From Pseudomonas sp. (GTDB lineage Bacteria; Pseudomonadota; Gammaproteobacteria; Pseudomonadales; Pseudomonadaceae): DNA of 64,000 nt. How positions within the stretch are numbered: the first letter of the stretch is position 1; every line of letters begins with the position of its first letter. Both the position numbers and the translations under genes were made by a program. The notes beneath the pieces were generated by a model. That model worked only from the letters and a program-made list of their open reading frames with translations, did not search any database and had not been told where the DNA came from. Location: contig NZ_JAGIBG010000027.1 of the NCBI RefSeq assembly GCF_017744435.1, positions 1 to 64,000 on the forward strand. Direction: 5' to 3'. Of this stretch, positions 17,352-25,579 are shown piece after piece.

Positions 17352-18034
17352 AGCTGCGTATCGAAGTCGTGGCCATCGACAGCCTGATGGTGCGCCTGTT
17401 CGACCGTATCGACGAAGCCAACATGCCGTGGATGCTCGCCGCCAGCCAGCGCCTGAGCGCGGCGTTCGGCCTGCATTTGGTAGATCTGGTGCCGTCCTAC
17501 ACCACGCTGATGGTGCAGTTCGATTTGCCGCCGGGTGAGGCGAGGGCGTTGATCACCCAGGCGCTGGACGGCTTGCAGCCGGACACCGGCAGCGGGGGCC
17601 GGCGTCATGATATCCCAGTGTGGTACGACGCCAGCGTCGGCCCGGAACTGCCCGTGCTCGCAGCTCGCAGCGGGCTGAGTGAAGCCGAAGTGGTCCGTCT
17701 GCACAGTGAGCGTGAATACCCGGTATTCGCCCTTGGCTTTGCACCCGGTTTCGGCTTCATGGGGCTGGTCGACGAACGCCTGGCCAGCCCGCGTCTGAGC
17801 ACCCCGCGCAAGCGCGTGGCGGCCGGCAGCGTCGGTATCGCCGAACGCCAGACGGCGGCTTACCCCGCCGTGTCGCCAGGAGGCTGGAACCTGATCGGGC
17901 GCACCCCGGTGCGCCTGTTCGACCGCGAACGCGAGGGCTACAGCCTGCTGCAGCCGGGCGACCGGGTGCGCTTCGTGGCGGTGTCGCGTGACGAATTCCT
18001 GGCCCTGGGCGGCGATGTGGAGGCGCAAGGATGA
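17348..18034 (+). CDS. pxpB: 5-oxoprolinase subunit PxpB (KipI family)
   Basis: This 228-residue KipI/PxpB protein has the family core FALGFAPGFGFMG near the middle, then TPRKRVAAGSVGIAERQTA and SPGGWNLIGRTP. These are typical of the subunit that phosphorylates 5-oxoproline together with PxpC. It overlaps pxpA by 4 bp at its start and pxpC by 4 bp at its end. Confidence 0.9.
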   Translation: MKLRIEVVAIDSLMVRLFDRIDEANMPWMLAASQRLSAAFGLHLVDLVPSYTTLMVQFDLPPGEARALITQALDGLQPDTGSGGRRHDIPVWYDASVGPELPVLAARSGLSEAEVVRLHSEREYPVFALGFAPGFGFMGLVDERLASPRLSTPRKRVAAGSVGIAERQTAAYPAVSPGGWNLIGRTPVRLFDREREGYSLLQPGDRVRFVAVSRDEFLALGGDVEAQG

Positions 18035-18948
18035 AGCAGTTGAAGATCGAGGCCAGTACCGCGCTATGCCAGTTGCAGGACGCCGGGCGCTTTGGCGTGC
18101 GGCACCTGGGCGTGACACAGGGCGGGGCGCTGGATTGGGTAGCGATGCAATGGGCCAACTGGCTGCTGGGAAACCCGCTGGGGGCGCCGGTGGTAGAAGT
18201 GGCGCTGGGTGGTTTCAGCGTGGTGGCCGAGCAGGATTGCGTGCTGGCGCTGGCCGGGGCTGACCTGGAGGCACTGGTGGATGATCAGCCACTGCTGCCA
18301 TGGCGCAGCTTCACGCTGGCCAAAGGGCAGCGCTTGACCCTGAAGCAGCCAAAGCAAGGTGTGCGGGCGTACCTGGCAGCCCCGGGCGGGTTCCTCGGTG
18401 AAGATGTGCTGGGCAGCTGTGCCACGGTGGTGCGCGAAGAACTGGGGGGTATCGATGGGCGAGGGACAGCGCTAGGGAAAGGGCAGGTAATTTCTTTTGC
18501 CGGTGAATCGCCGGCATTGCGCGAAGTACCGGCGGCCATGCGCCCGAGCTATGTGGCCAAGCCCGTGCTCGACCTGGTGATGGGCGCGCAGATTGGCGAT
18601 TTCAGCGGGACCAGCCTGTTCGAGGCGTTCAACCGTGACTGGACGCTGGACAGCCGCGCCGACCGTATGGGTATCCGCTTGCTGGGGCCAGAACTGGTCT
18701 ATCAGGGCGCGCCGATGATTTCCGAAGGGATTCCGTTGGGGGCGGTGCAGGTGCCGCCGGACGGGCAACCGATCGTGCTGCTCAATGACCGGCAGACCAT
18801 TGGCGGCTATCCGCGGCTGGGGGCGTTGACGCCGTTGGCGTTGGCGCAGCTGGCGCAGTGCATGCCGGGGGCTTCTGTACGGTTCCGGGCGGTGGTGCAG
18901 GACGAGGCCTGGCGGGAGCAGCAGGGTTACCTGGGCCGTTGGTTGTAA
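18031..18948 (+). CDS. pxpC: 5-oxoprolinase subunit PxpC (KipA, carboxyltransferase-like)
   Basis: This 305-residue protein of the biotin-dependent carboxyltransferase-like family (KipA/urea carboxylase domain) has the motifs DAGRFGVRHLGVTQGGALDW at the N-terminus, YLAAPGGF, and IVLLNDRQTIGGYPRLG near the C-terminus. It is the partner of PxpB in 5-oxoproline opening. It is the last gene of the operon and is followed by a REP pair. Confidence 0.9.
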   Translation: MKQLKIEASTALCQLQDAGRFGVRHLGVTQGGALDWVAMQWANWLLGNPLGAPVVEVALGGFSVVAEQDCVLALAGADLEALVDDQPLLPWRSFTLAKGQRLTLKQPKQGVRAYLAAPGGFLGEDVLGSCATVVREELGGIDGRGTALGKGQVISFAGESPALREVPAAMRPSYVAKPVLDLVMGAQIGDFSGTSLFEAFNRDWTLDSRADRMGIRLLGPELVYQGAPMISEGIPLGAVQVPPDGQPIVLLNDRQTIGGYPRLGALTPLALAQLAQCMPGASVRFRAVVQDEAWREQQGYLGRWL

Positions 18949-18955
18949 GGCTGCT

Positions 18956-19050
18956 GGCCCTTTCGCGGGCACGCCCGCTCCCACAGGGATAGCGTTTGCA
19001 TGAGCTATCACTATCTCCTGTGGGAGCGGGCGTGCCCGCGAAAGGGCCGG
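18956..19050. repeat. REP pair (inverted)
   Basis: GGCCCTTTCGCGGGCACGCC with CCGCTCCCACAGGG and its inverse CCTGTGGGAGCGGGCGTGCC with CGCGAAAGGGCC are separated by about 33 nt. It lies between converging pxpC and the VWA gene. It is the last REP before a roughly 16-kb stretch that has none. Confidence 0.9.
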
Positions 19051-19061
19051 TCCAGGCTCCA

Positions 19062-20240
19062 TCACTTGGACAGGTAACGCATACCTTCCTCCAGCCCTTG
19101 CAAGGTCAGCGGATACATCTTGTCCTCGATCAGATCTCGCACCAAATGGGTCGAAGCCGTGTAATCCCAGGCCTGCTTGGGATACGGGTTGATCCAGATG
19201 ATCTTCCTGAATTTCTCCTTGAAGCGCTGCATCCACACATACCCGGCCTCTTCATTCCAGTGCTCGACGCTACCCCCCGGCTGGGTGATCTCGTACGGCG
19301 CCATGGCCGCATCGCCGACGAACACCACCTTGTAGTCGTCGCCGTACTTGTGCAGCAGGTCGAAGGTGGAGAAGCGCTCCGAGGTGCGGCGCAGGTTGTT
19401 CTTCCACACCGACTCGTACACGAAGTTGTGGAAGTAGTAGTACTCCAGGTGCTTGAACTCGGTCTTGCAGGCCGAGAACAGCTCTTCGCAGACCTTGACG
19501 TGGGCGTCCATCGAACCGCCGATGTCGAACAGCAACAGCAGCTTCACCGTGTTGCGCCGTTCCGGGCGCATCTGGATGTTCAGCAGGCCGGCGTCACGCG
19601 CGGTGTGGTCGATGGTGCCGTCGATGTCGAGCTCTTCGGCGGCGCCTTCGCGGGCAAACTTGCGCAGCCGGCGCAGGGCCAGCTTGATGTTGCGCGTGCC
19701 CAGTTCGACCTGGTCGTCGAGGTTCTTGTATTCGCGCTGGTCCCAGACTTTTACCGCCTTGCCCTGGCGCTTGCCGGCCTCGCCGACGCGGATGCCTTCA
19801 GGGTTGAAGCCGCCCGAGCCGAACGGGCTGGTGCCGCCGGTGCCGATCCACTTGTTGCCACCGGCGTGGCGTTCCTTCTGCTCTTCGAGGCGCTTCTTGA
19901 ATTCCTCGATGAGCTTGTCCAGGCCGCCCAGCGACTGGATCTGCGCGCGTTCCTCGTCTGTGAGGGAGCGTTCGAACTCCTTGCGCAGCCACTCATCGGG
20001 GATCAGTGCCTCGATGTGCCGGTCGAGGTTTTCCAGGCCCTTGAAGTAAGCGGCGAAGGCGCGGTCGAACTTGTCGAAGTGGCGCTCGTCCTTCACCAGG
20101 ATGGCCCGGGCGAGGTAGTAGAAGGCGTCCATGTCGGCGAACACCACGCCTTTTTGCAGGGCGTGGTGCAGGTCGAGCAGCTCGCGCACCGAAACCGGCA
20201 CCTTGGCCGCGCGCATTTCATTGAACAGGTTGAGCAGCAT
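19062..20240 (-). CDS. VWA-domain protein (CoxE-like), partner of MoxR ATPase
   Basis: This 392-residue protein has a helical N-terminal half, a charged helical stretch (about 95-125), a glycine-rich linker (about 127-150) and a C-terminal von Willebrand A domain. Its metal site reads DIGGSM (D239, S243), a D-x-G-x-S variant of the usual D-x-S-x-S. Such proteins work with MoxR AAA+ ATPases as chaperones for metal insertion or complex assembly. AGGAG precedes the ATG. It lies 13 bp downstream of the MoxR gene. The client protein is not identified here. Confidence 0.8.
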   Translation of the reverse strand: MLLNLFNEMRAAKVPVSVRELLDLHHALQKGVVFADMDAFYYLARAILVKDERHFDKFDRAFAAYFKGLENLDRHIEALIPDEWLRKEFERSLTDEERAQIQSLGGLDKLIEEFKKRLEEQKERHAGGNKWIGTGGTSPFGSGGFNPEGIRVGEAGKRQGKAVKVWDQREYKNLDDQVELGTRNIKLALRRLRKFAREGAAEELDIDGTIDHTARDAGLLNIQMRPERRNTVKLLLLFDIGGSMDAHVKVCEELFSACKTEFKHLEYYYFHNFVYESVWKNNLRRTSERFSTFDLLHKYGDDYKVVFVGDAAMAPYEITQPGGSVEHWNEEAGYVWMQRFKEKFRKIIWINPYPKQAWDYTASTHLVRDLIEDKMYPLTLQGLEEGMRYLSK

Positions 20241-20253
20241 GGCCCGGCTCCTG

Positions 20254-21099
20254 TCAGCGGTTGCCGCGCCGGCTCATGAAGGCCAGGCGCTCGAGCAGTT
20301 GCACGTCCTGCTCGTTCTTCACCAGGGCGCCCGCCAGCGGCGGAATGGCCTTGGTCGGGTCGCGTTCGCGCAGTACGGCTTCGCCGATGTTGTCGGCCAT
20401 CAGCAGCTTGAGCCAGTCGACCAGCTCGGAGGTGGACGGCTTTTTCTTCAGGCCTGGCACCTTGCGCACGTCGAAGAACACATCCAGCGCCTCGCTGACC
20501 AGCGACTGGCTGATGTTCGGGTAGTGCACGTCGACGATCTGCTGCAGGGTGCCGCGGTCGGGGAAGGCGATGTAATGGAAGAAGCAGCGGCGCAGGAAGG
20601 CGTCGGGCAGCTCCTTTTCGTTGTTGGAGGTGATGATGATGATCGGGCGCTGCTTGGCCTTGATGGTCTCGTCGATTTCGTAGACGTAGAACTCCATCTT
20701 GTCGAGTTCCTGCAGCAGGTCGTTGGGGAACTCGATGTCGGCCTTGTCGATCTCGTCGATCAGCAGGATTACCCGCTCATCGGCTTCGAAGGCCTCCCAC
20801 AACTTGCCTTTCTTCAGGTAGTTGCGCACGTCGTGGACCTTGTCCACGCCCAGCTGCGAGTCGCGCAGGCGGCTGACCGCATCGTACTCGTAGAGGCCCT
20901 GGTGGGCCTTGGTGGTGGACTTGATGTGCCAGGTGATCAGGCGTGCGCCGAACGAGGCTGCGAGCTGCTCGGCGAGCATGGTCTTGCCGGTGCCGGGCTC
21001 GCCCTTGACCAGCAGCGGGCGTTCGAGGGTGATGGCCGCGTTGACCGCCAGCTTCAGGTCGTCTGTGGCGACGTAGTCGCGGGTGCCTTCGAACTTCAT
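20254..21099 (-). CDS. MoxR-family AAA+ ATPase
   Basis: This 281-residue AAA+ ATPase has Walker A GEPGTGKT at 33-40, Walker B VILLIDEIDKAD at about 110-121 and sensor 1 in IIITSNNEKELPDAFLRRC. The open frame reaches 21135, but the ATG at 21099 has GAGGAC seven bases upstream. It is the first gene of a MoxR-VWA pair, which acts as a chaperone that remodels or activates other proteins. The pair stands alone here, without an obvious metalloenzyme operon. Confidence 0.88.
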   Translation of the reverse strand: MKFEGTRDYVATDDLKLAVNAAITLERPLLVKGEPGTGKTMLAEQLAASFGARLITWHIKSTTKAHQGLYEYDAVSRLRDSQLGVDKVHDVRNYLKKGKLWEAFEADERVILLIDEIDKADIEFPNDLLQELDKMEFYVYEIDETIKAKQRPIIIITSNNEKELPDAFLRRCFFHYIAFPDRGTLQQIVDVHYPNISQSLVSEALDVFFDVRKVPGLKKKPSTSELVDWLKLLMADNIGEAVLRERDPTKAIPPLAGALVKNEQDVQLLERLAFMSRRGNR

Positions 21100-21209
21100 G
21101 GGTCTGTCCTCTGCGGGGTGCCTATAGTTTGCCAACGACTATAACGCGGGCCCAGGCAGCTGGAAACGCAGACCGGGTATTCAGTCCCTGAATGGCCCGT
21201 CACGCAGGC

Positions 21210-22283
21210 TCAGTCGGAACTGGGCGGGGACTGCTCATAACGTGCATTGAACGCCTGGATGAAGCCATTGCGCAGGATCTGCAGGAACGCCTCGAAAGCA
21301 CTGATGTTCTGCTGGTGCACGCTCCCGCTCAGTTCCACCCGGGTGGCGAACTGGTTCTTCGGCTGGTTCTTCAGCACCGTCTCGCTGGCTCCCACCAGCG
21401 CCTCCCAGATCGAGCGGAAGATGCCCTTGTTCTTGTTCTCCACGTCCTGCTGCCAGTCGAACACATCGACATCGCGCAATAACGGCTTGATGTAGCCGTG
21501 CAGCCGGCCCTGTTCGGCCTGGGCCTCGATCACCAGGTCGCCGTGCCCGGCATTGAAGTCGAACTTGCCGTAGGCGCTGGAAAAGTCGTTGAGCCTGCGC
21601 AGCTCGATGCCCGTGGCGCGCAGGCGGAACTCGAAGTCGTCGAAATCACTGAACGGGTCGAAGGTGGCACGGCTTTCGACCTTGGCATCGCCCAGCAGCA
21701 GGGCAGTGGCGTCGAAGCTGGCATCGCGGCGGCCCTTTTTGTCGCGCACATTGGTCAGGTTGCGAATGTCCGCATCGAGTTGCGTGGCCTTGAGGTCGAC
21801 CGGTGGTTTGGAATTGAAGTTGCGGAAGGTGAGGGTACCGTTTTCGATATGCACTTCGTTGAGGGTGATGGGCAGCAGTTTTTCCAGCTGCTGGCGCCAG
21901 TCGGTGCCCCGGCCGGTTTGCGAGGCCTGCTTGCTGCCGCCGTCGACGAAGTTGAGTTCAGGGTGCAGGAAGCTCACCTTGGCCACCACGGCCTTGTCGT
22001 AGATCAGCGAATGCCAGCTCACCGACAGGTCGATCAGCGGCGCATCCAGCAACGGCACCGGTACCTTGCCGGTGGTCTTGACGATCTTCAGGCCGTTGAT
22101 CTGGTAGGCGCCGCGCCACCAGGCCAGGTCGACGTCGGCCACCTGGCCACGGTACTCGCCCATGTGGGCAAGCTTGTCGTTCAGGTAGTCGCGCACCAGG
22201 TAGGGCAGGGCCACCTGCAGGGCCACCAGCAGCACGATCAGGCTGGCCAGGCCAAGCAACGGCCAGCGATAGCGAGCTTTCAT
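21210..22283 (-). CDS. DUF748 (AsmA-like) envelope protein
   Basis: This 357-residue protein starts with one membrane anchor (about residues 7-27), followed by a long beta-rich periplasmic region typical of DUF748 and the wider AsmA-like group. Conserved pieces include DLAWWRGAYQINGLKI and VHIENGTLTFRNF. AsmA-like proteins are linked to lipid transport and outer membrane assembly, and this member is uncharacterised. The ATG at 22283 is chosen over the upstream in-frame Met because it begins the membrane anchor. It is divergent from cysK. Confidence 0.75.
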   Translation of the reverse strand: MKARYRWPLLGLASLIVLLVALQVALPYLVRDYLNDKLAHMGEYRGQVADVDLAWWRGAYQINGLKIVKTTGKVPVPLLDAPLIDLSVSWHSLIYDKAVVAKVSFLHPELNFVDGGSKQASQTGRGTDWRQQLEKLLPITLNEVHIENGTLTFRNFNSKPPVDLKATQLDADIRNLTNVRDKKGRRDASFDATALLLGDAKVESRATFDPFSDFDDFEFRLRATGIELRRLNDFSSAYGKFDFNAGHGDLVIEAQAEQGRLHGYIKPLLRDVDVFDWQQDVENKNKGIFRSIWEALVGASETVLKNQPKNQFATRVELSGSVHQQNISAFEAFLQILRNGFIQAFNARYEQSPPSSD

Positions 22284-22417
22284 CGCGAGGCTCTCCGCAG
22301 CGGGTTGCACGGTTGACCGCAGGCAACGCCCGGGAGTTCGAACAGGCTTTACTGGCCACCGGGGCGGGCTTACCCTTTAAGTCTTTCCCTGCTGTTCTCA
22401 TGTTCAAGGACCCTGCC

Positions 22418-23392
22418 ATGAGCCGTATCTTTGCAGACAACGCCCACTCCATCGGCAACACGCCGCTGGTGCAGATCAACCGCATCGCCCCGCGTGGGGT
22501 GACCATCCTGGCCAAGATCGAAGGGCGCAACCCGGGCTATTCGGTCAAGTGCCGGATCGGTGCGAACATGGTCTGGGATGCCGAGAGCAGCGGCAAACTC
22601 AAGCCGGGCATGACCATCGTCGAGCCGACCTCGGGCAACACCGGTATCGGCCTGGCCTTCGTTGCCGCCGCCCGCGGCTACAAGCTGATCCTGACCATGC
22701 CGGCCTCGATGAGCCTGGAGCGCCGCAAGGTGCTCAAGGCGCTGGGCGCAGAGCTGGTGCTGACCGAGCCGGCCAAGGGCATGAAGGGCGCCATCGAGAA
22801 GGCCAACGAAATCGTGGCCTCCGACCCTGCCCAGTACTTCCTGCCGGGCCAGTTCGAGAACCCGGCCAACCCGGCGATCCACGAGAAGACCACCGGGCCT
22901 GAAATCTGGAACGACACCGATGGCGCGGTCGACGTGCTGGTTGCAGGGGTTGGTACCGGCGGCACCATCACCGGCGTGTCGCGCTACATCAAGCACACCC
23001 AGGGCAAGTCGATCCTGTCGGTGGCGGTCGAGCCGGTGGCGTCGCCGCTGATCAGCCAGACCCTGGCCGGTGAAGAGCTCAAGCCCAGCCCGCACAAGAT
23101 CCAGGGCATTGGCGCTGGTTTCGTGCCGAAAAACCTCGACCTGTCGATCGTCGACCAGGTCGAGACCGTGACCGACGAAGAGTCCAAGGCCATGGCCATT
23201 CGCCTGATGCAGGAAGAAGGCATTCTCTGCGGAATTTCCTGCGGTGCAGCCATGGCGGCAGCGGTGCGCCTGGCCGAGAAACCGGAGATGCAAGGTAAGA
23301 CCATCGTCGTAATCCTGCCCGACTCGGGCGAGCGTTATCTGTCCAGCATGCTGTTCAGCGACCTGTTCAGCGAGCAGGAAAACCAGCAGTAA
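22418..23392 (+). CDS. cysK: Cysteine synthase A (O-acetylserine sulfhydrylase)
   Basis: This 324-residue PLP enzyme has the PLP lysine at about position 44 in NPGYSVKCRIGAN, the substrate loop PTSGNTGIG, and a phosphate-binding glycine loop GVGTGGTITG. It makes L-cysteine from O-acetylserine and sulfide in the cytoplasm. AAGGA lies eight bases before the ATG at 22418, and upstream in-frame codons lack a site. It stands alone, divergent from the DUF748 gene. Confidence 0.92.
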   Translation: MSRIFADNAHSIGNTPLVQINRIAPRGVTILAKIEGRNPGYSVKCRIGANMVWDAESSGKLKPGMTIVEPTSGNTGIGLAFVAAARGYKLILTMPASMSLERRKVLKALGAELVLTEPAKGMKGAIEKANEIVASDPAQYFLPGQFENPANPAIHEKTTGPEIWNDTDGAVDVLVAGVGTGGTITGVSRYIKHTQGKSILSVAVEPVASPLISQTLAGEELKPSPHKIQGIGAGFVPKNLDLSIVDQVETVTDEESKAMAIRLMQEEGILCGISCGAAMAAAVRLAEKPEMQGKTIVVILPDSGERYLSSMLFSDLFSEQENQQ

Positions 23393-23459
23393 TCGGCCTT
23401 GCCGCTGATCCGGCGCAACATTCGGCGGCCTGGTTTATTGCAAAATCTTCATGAGTGAG

Positions 23460-23492
23460 ATCCCGCCCAGGCTGTTTTTACCGGGGCGGGAT
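23460..23492 (+). other. Perfect 9-bp stem-loop between cysK and lpxO
   Basis: ATCCCGCCC at 23460-23468 pairs with GGGCGGGAT at 23484-23492 around a 15-nt loop. There is no strong T-run after it (GGGTTTATG), so it may be an mRNA-end hairpin or weak terminator for cysK. Confidence 0.45.
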
Positions 23493-23564
23493 GGGTTTAT
23501 GATGGCCGGATGATTTTTCCGGGAGCAGGCAGCGCTGGCCTGGCTCCCATCAAAGGAGTGTTGC

Positions 23565-24500
23565 ATGACCTTTTCCTTCCTCGCCAAGGCGGGTGTCCTG
23601 CTGGTGTTCTTCGGCAGTGTGCTGTTCGTGCACCTGCGCGGCAAGGCACGGCTGCCGGTTCTGCGCCAGTTCGTCAACCATTCGGCGCTGTTCGCTCCTT
23701 ATAACAGCCTGATGTACCTGTTCTCCAACGTGCCGTCCAAGCCTTACCTGGACCGCCAGCGCTTCCCCGAGCTGGACGTGCTCAAGGACAACTGGCAGGT
23801 GATCCGCGAAGAGGCCATGCGCCTGTTCGACGAGGGGTACATCCGTGCCGCCGAAAAGGACAACGACGCCGGCTTCGGTTCGTTCTTCAAGAAAGGCTGG
23901 AAGCGCTTCTACCTGAAGTGGTACGACAAGCCGCTGCCGTCTGCCGAAGCCCTGTGCCCGAAGACCGTGGAGCTGGTCAGCAGCATTCCCAATGTGAAGG
24001 GTGCGATGTTCGCCCTGCTGCCCGGTGGCAGCCACCTGAACCCGCACCGCGACCCGTTTGCCGGTTCGCTGCGCTACCACCTGGGCCTGTCAACCCCCAA
24101 CTCCGACGCCTGCCGCATCTACGTCGATGGCGAGGAATACGCCTGGCGTGACGGCGAGGACGTGATGTTCGACGAGACCTACGTGCACTGGGTCAAGAAC
24201 GAAACCGACGTGACCCGGGTGATCCTGTTCTGTGACATCGAGCGCCCGTTGAGCAGCCCGCTGATGACCCGCATCAACCGCAAGGTCAGTGCCTTCCTCG
24301 GCCGCGCCACCGCGCCGCAGAACACCGATGACGAGCGAGTGGGCGGGATCAACCAGGCGTATGCCTGGAGCAAGCGCTTCAGCAACAAGATCAGCGCCCG
24401 CATGAAGCAGTTCAAGCGTGCCAACCCCAAGGCCTACCGCATCCTGCGGCCGGTGCTGGCGGTGGTGGTGGCTTACTACCTGTATCGCTGGTTGTTCTGA
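23565..24500 (+). CDS. lpxO: Lipid A hydroxylase LpxO (aspartyl/asparaginyl beta-hydroxylase family)
   Basis: This 311-residue protein has an N-terminal membrane helix (about 4-24) and a C-terminal hydrophobic end (about 292-311). Between them is an Fe(II)/2-oxoglutarate dioxygenase core with the metal ligands H161 and D163 in NPHRDPFAG and a distal histidine in YVHWVKN (about 208). LpxO 2-hydroxylates a secondary acyl chain of lipid A at the inner membrane. AAAGGAG precedes the ATG. Confidence 0.85.
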   Translation: MTFSFLAKAGVLLVFFGSVLFVHLRGKARLPVLRQFVNHSALFAPYNSLMYLFSNVPSKPYLDRQRFPELDVLKDNWQVIREEAMRLFDEGYIRAAEKDNDAGFGSFFKKGWKRFYLKWYDKPLPSAEALCPKTVELVSSIPNVKGAMFALLPGGSHLNPHRDPFAGSLRYHLGLSTPNSDACRIYVDGEEYAWRDGEDVMFDETYVHWVKNETDVTRVILFCDIERPLSSPLMTRINRKVSAFLGRATAPQNTDDERVGGINQAYAWSKRFSNKISARMKQFKRANPKAYRILRPVLAVVVAYYLYRWLF

Positions 24501-24656
24501 GTCTGGCATGTGGGGCGTGACGCGCGCCTTACTGCTTCAGCTCACGCCACGCTCAACGATAAAGGCTTCATTGGGGGCGACTACTATCACGGGCAAATGA
24601 ACCGTTAACGCGTTGGCCGACGCGCCTGTACGGGCGCGCCGCCCAGCAAGCATGCT

Positions 24657-25514
24657 TCAGTTCATCCCCGCTACCTGGCGCAGGGCGCCCTTTTCGCTCG
24701 CTTCACCCGTAATCACGCCGGTGTGCGGGTGGAAGGTCCATGCGCTGTCGGCGCCTATCGCCTCTCCCCAGATAGCCAGGTTTGGCAGCCACTCCCCCAT
24801 CTGGTTGCCGTAAGCGCTCTTGAACAACGCAAAATCGGACTGGCGTGGCATGCGCATGCCCACCGCCTTGCAAGTTTTCTCGGCATTGTTCAAGGTTGCG
24901 CTGCTAGCGAGAACTTCGAGCCCAACCAGGCCAGTGACAATCAACGAGTACTGCTGTTTGTCGCCATTGGCCAAGGTCGCGGTGATGGTGGTGCTGCCAT
25001 TGCGCAAGGCGCTGACATTGCCGGCGCTGTCCACCGTTGCGACGCTTGCGTTGCTACTCTTGTAGCCAGTCGCTCCGGTCAGTGGTCGGGCAAAACTCAT
25101 TTGTGCGGGAAGGTTCTTGGGCAGTTTAATCTTGCCATTGTGATAGAACACCGGTACGCGTTGGGCTGAGAGATCCACCACGTGGCCACCGGTAAAACCG
25201 TCACTGATATCAAACTCCAAGGCAGCGCTCGGCCCATCTTTGCCTACCGTGTAATAGACCTTGAGCCTGCCGCTGTCCTTGCTGAAATACTGGCTGGCAA
25301 AGTGAAGGGTGATGTTCTGGTCGTTGTGGTTGACCGGCAGGCTTTTGCTTGCCAGCTTTGTCCCATCTGCCTTGGCCAGCACCACGGTCAACTCTTCCCC
25401 CGCATGTACAGTTTCGAGCTGGATTTCGATCGCCGCGCCTTGCGGCGGCAGTCTGTCAGGGTTCAGCCAGCCGTCGACGGTGTGTCGGGAACTTGGCGCG
25501 TTGAGATTGCTCAT
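24657..25514 (-). CDS. Ig-like/BIG2 protein with invasin-type lectin-like C-terminus, no signal peptide
   Basis: This 285-residue protein starts with one Ig-like repeat of the type seen in its upstream neighbour (about 10-115). A BIG2 domain follows (about 125-213: NASVATVDSAGNVSALRNGS). The last about 70 residues are CKAVGMRMPRQSDFALFKSA, then WLPNLAIWGE. This pattern (Cys, MRMPxxxxF, W) resembles the lectin-like end domain of intimin/invasin adhesins. No signal peptide or membrane segment is visible. AGGAGAT lies eight bases before the ATG at 25514. It lies 65 bp after the 1297-residue gene, likely co-transcribed. Confidence 0.65.
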   Translation of the reverse strand: MSNLNAPSSRHTVDGWLNPDRLPPQGAAIEIQLETVHAGEELTVVLAKADGTKLASKSLPVNHNDQNITLHFASQYFSKDSGRLKVYYTVGKDGPSAALEFDISDGFTGGHVVDLSAQRVPVFYHNGKIKLPKNLPAQMSFARPLTGATGYKSSNASVATVDSAGNVSALRNGSTTITATLANGDKQQYSLIVTGLVGLEVLASSATLNNAEKTCKAVGMRMPRQSDFALFKSAYGNQMGEWLPNLAIWGEAIGADSAWTFHPHTGVITGEASEKGALRQVAGMN

Positions 25515-25579
25515 TCGGGTATCTCCTGTTGAGGGCGCGGCGGCTTTCACCAGTGTGCCAGCCCTGCTGATTGGGGCTG

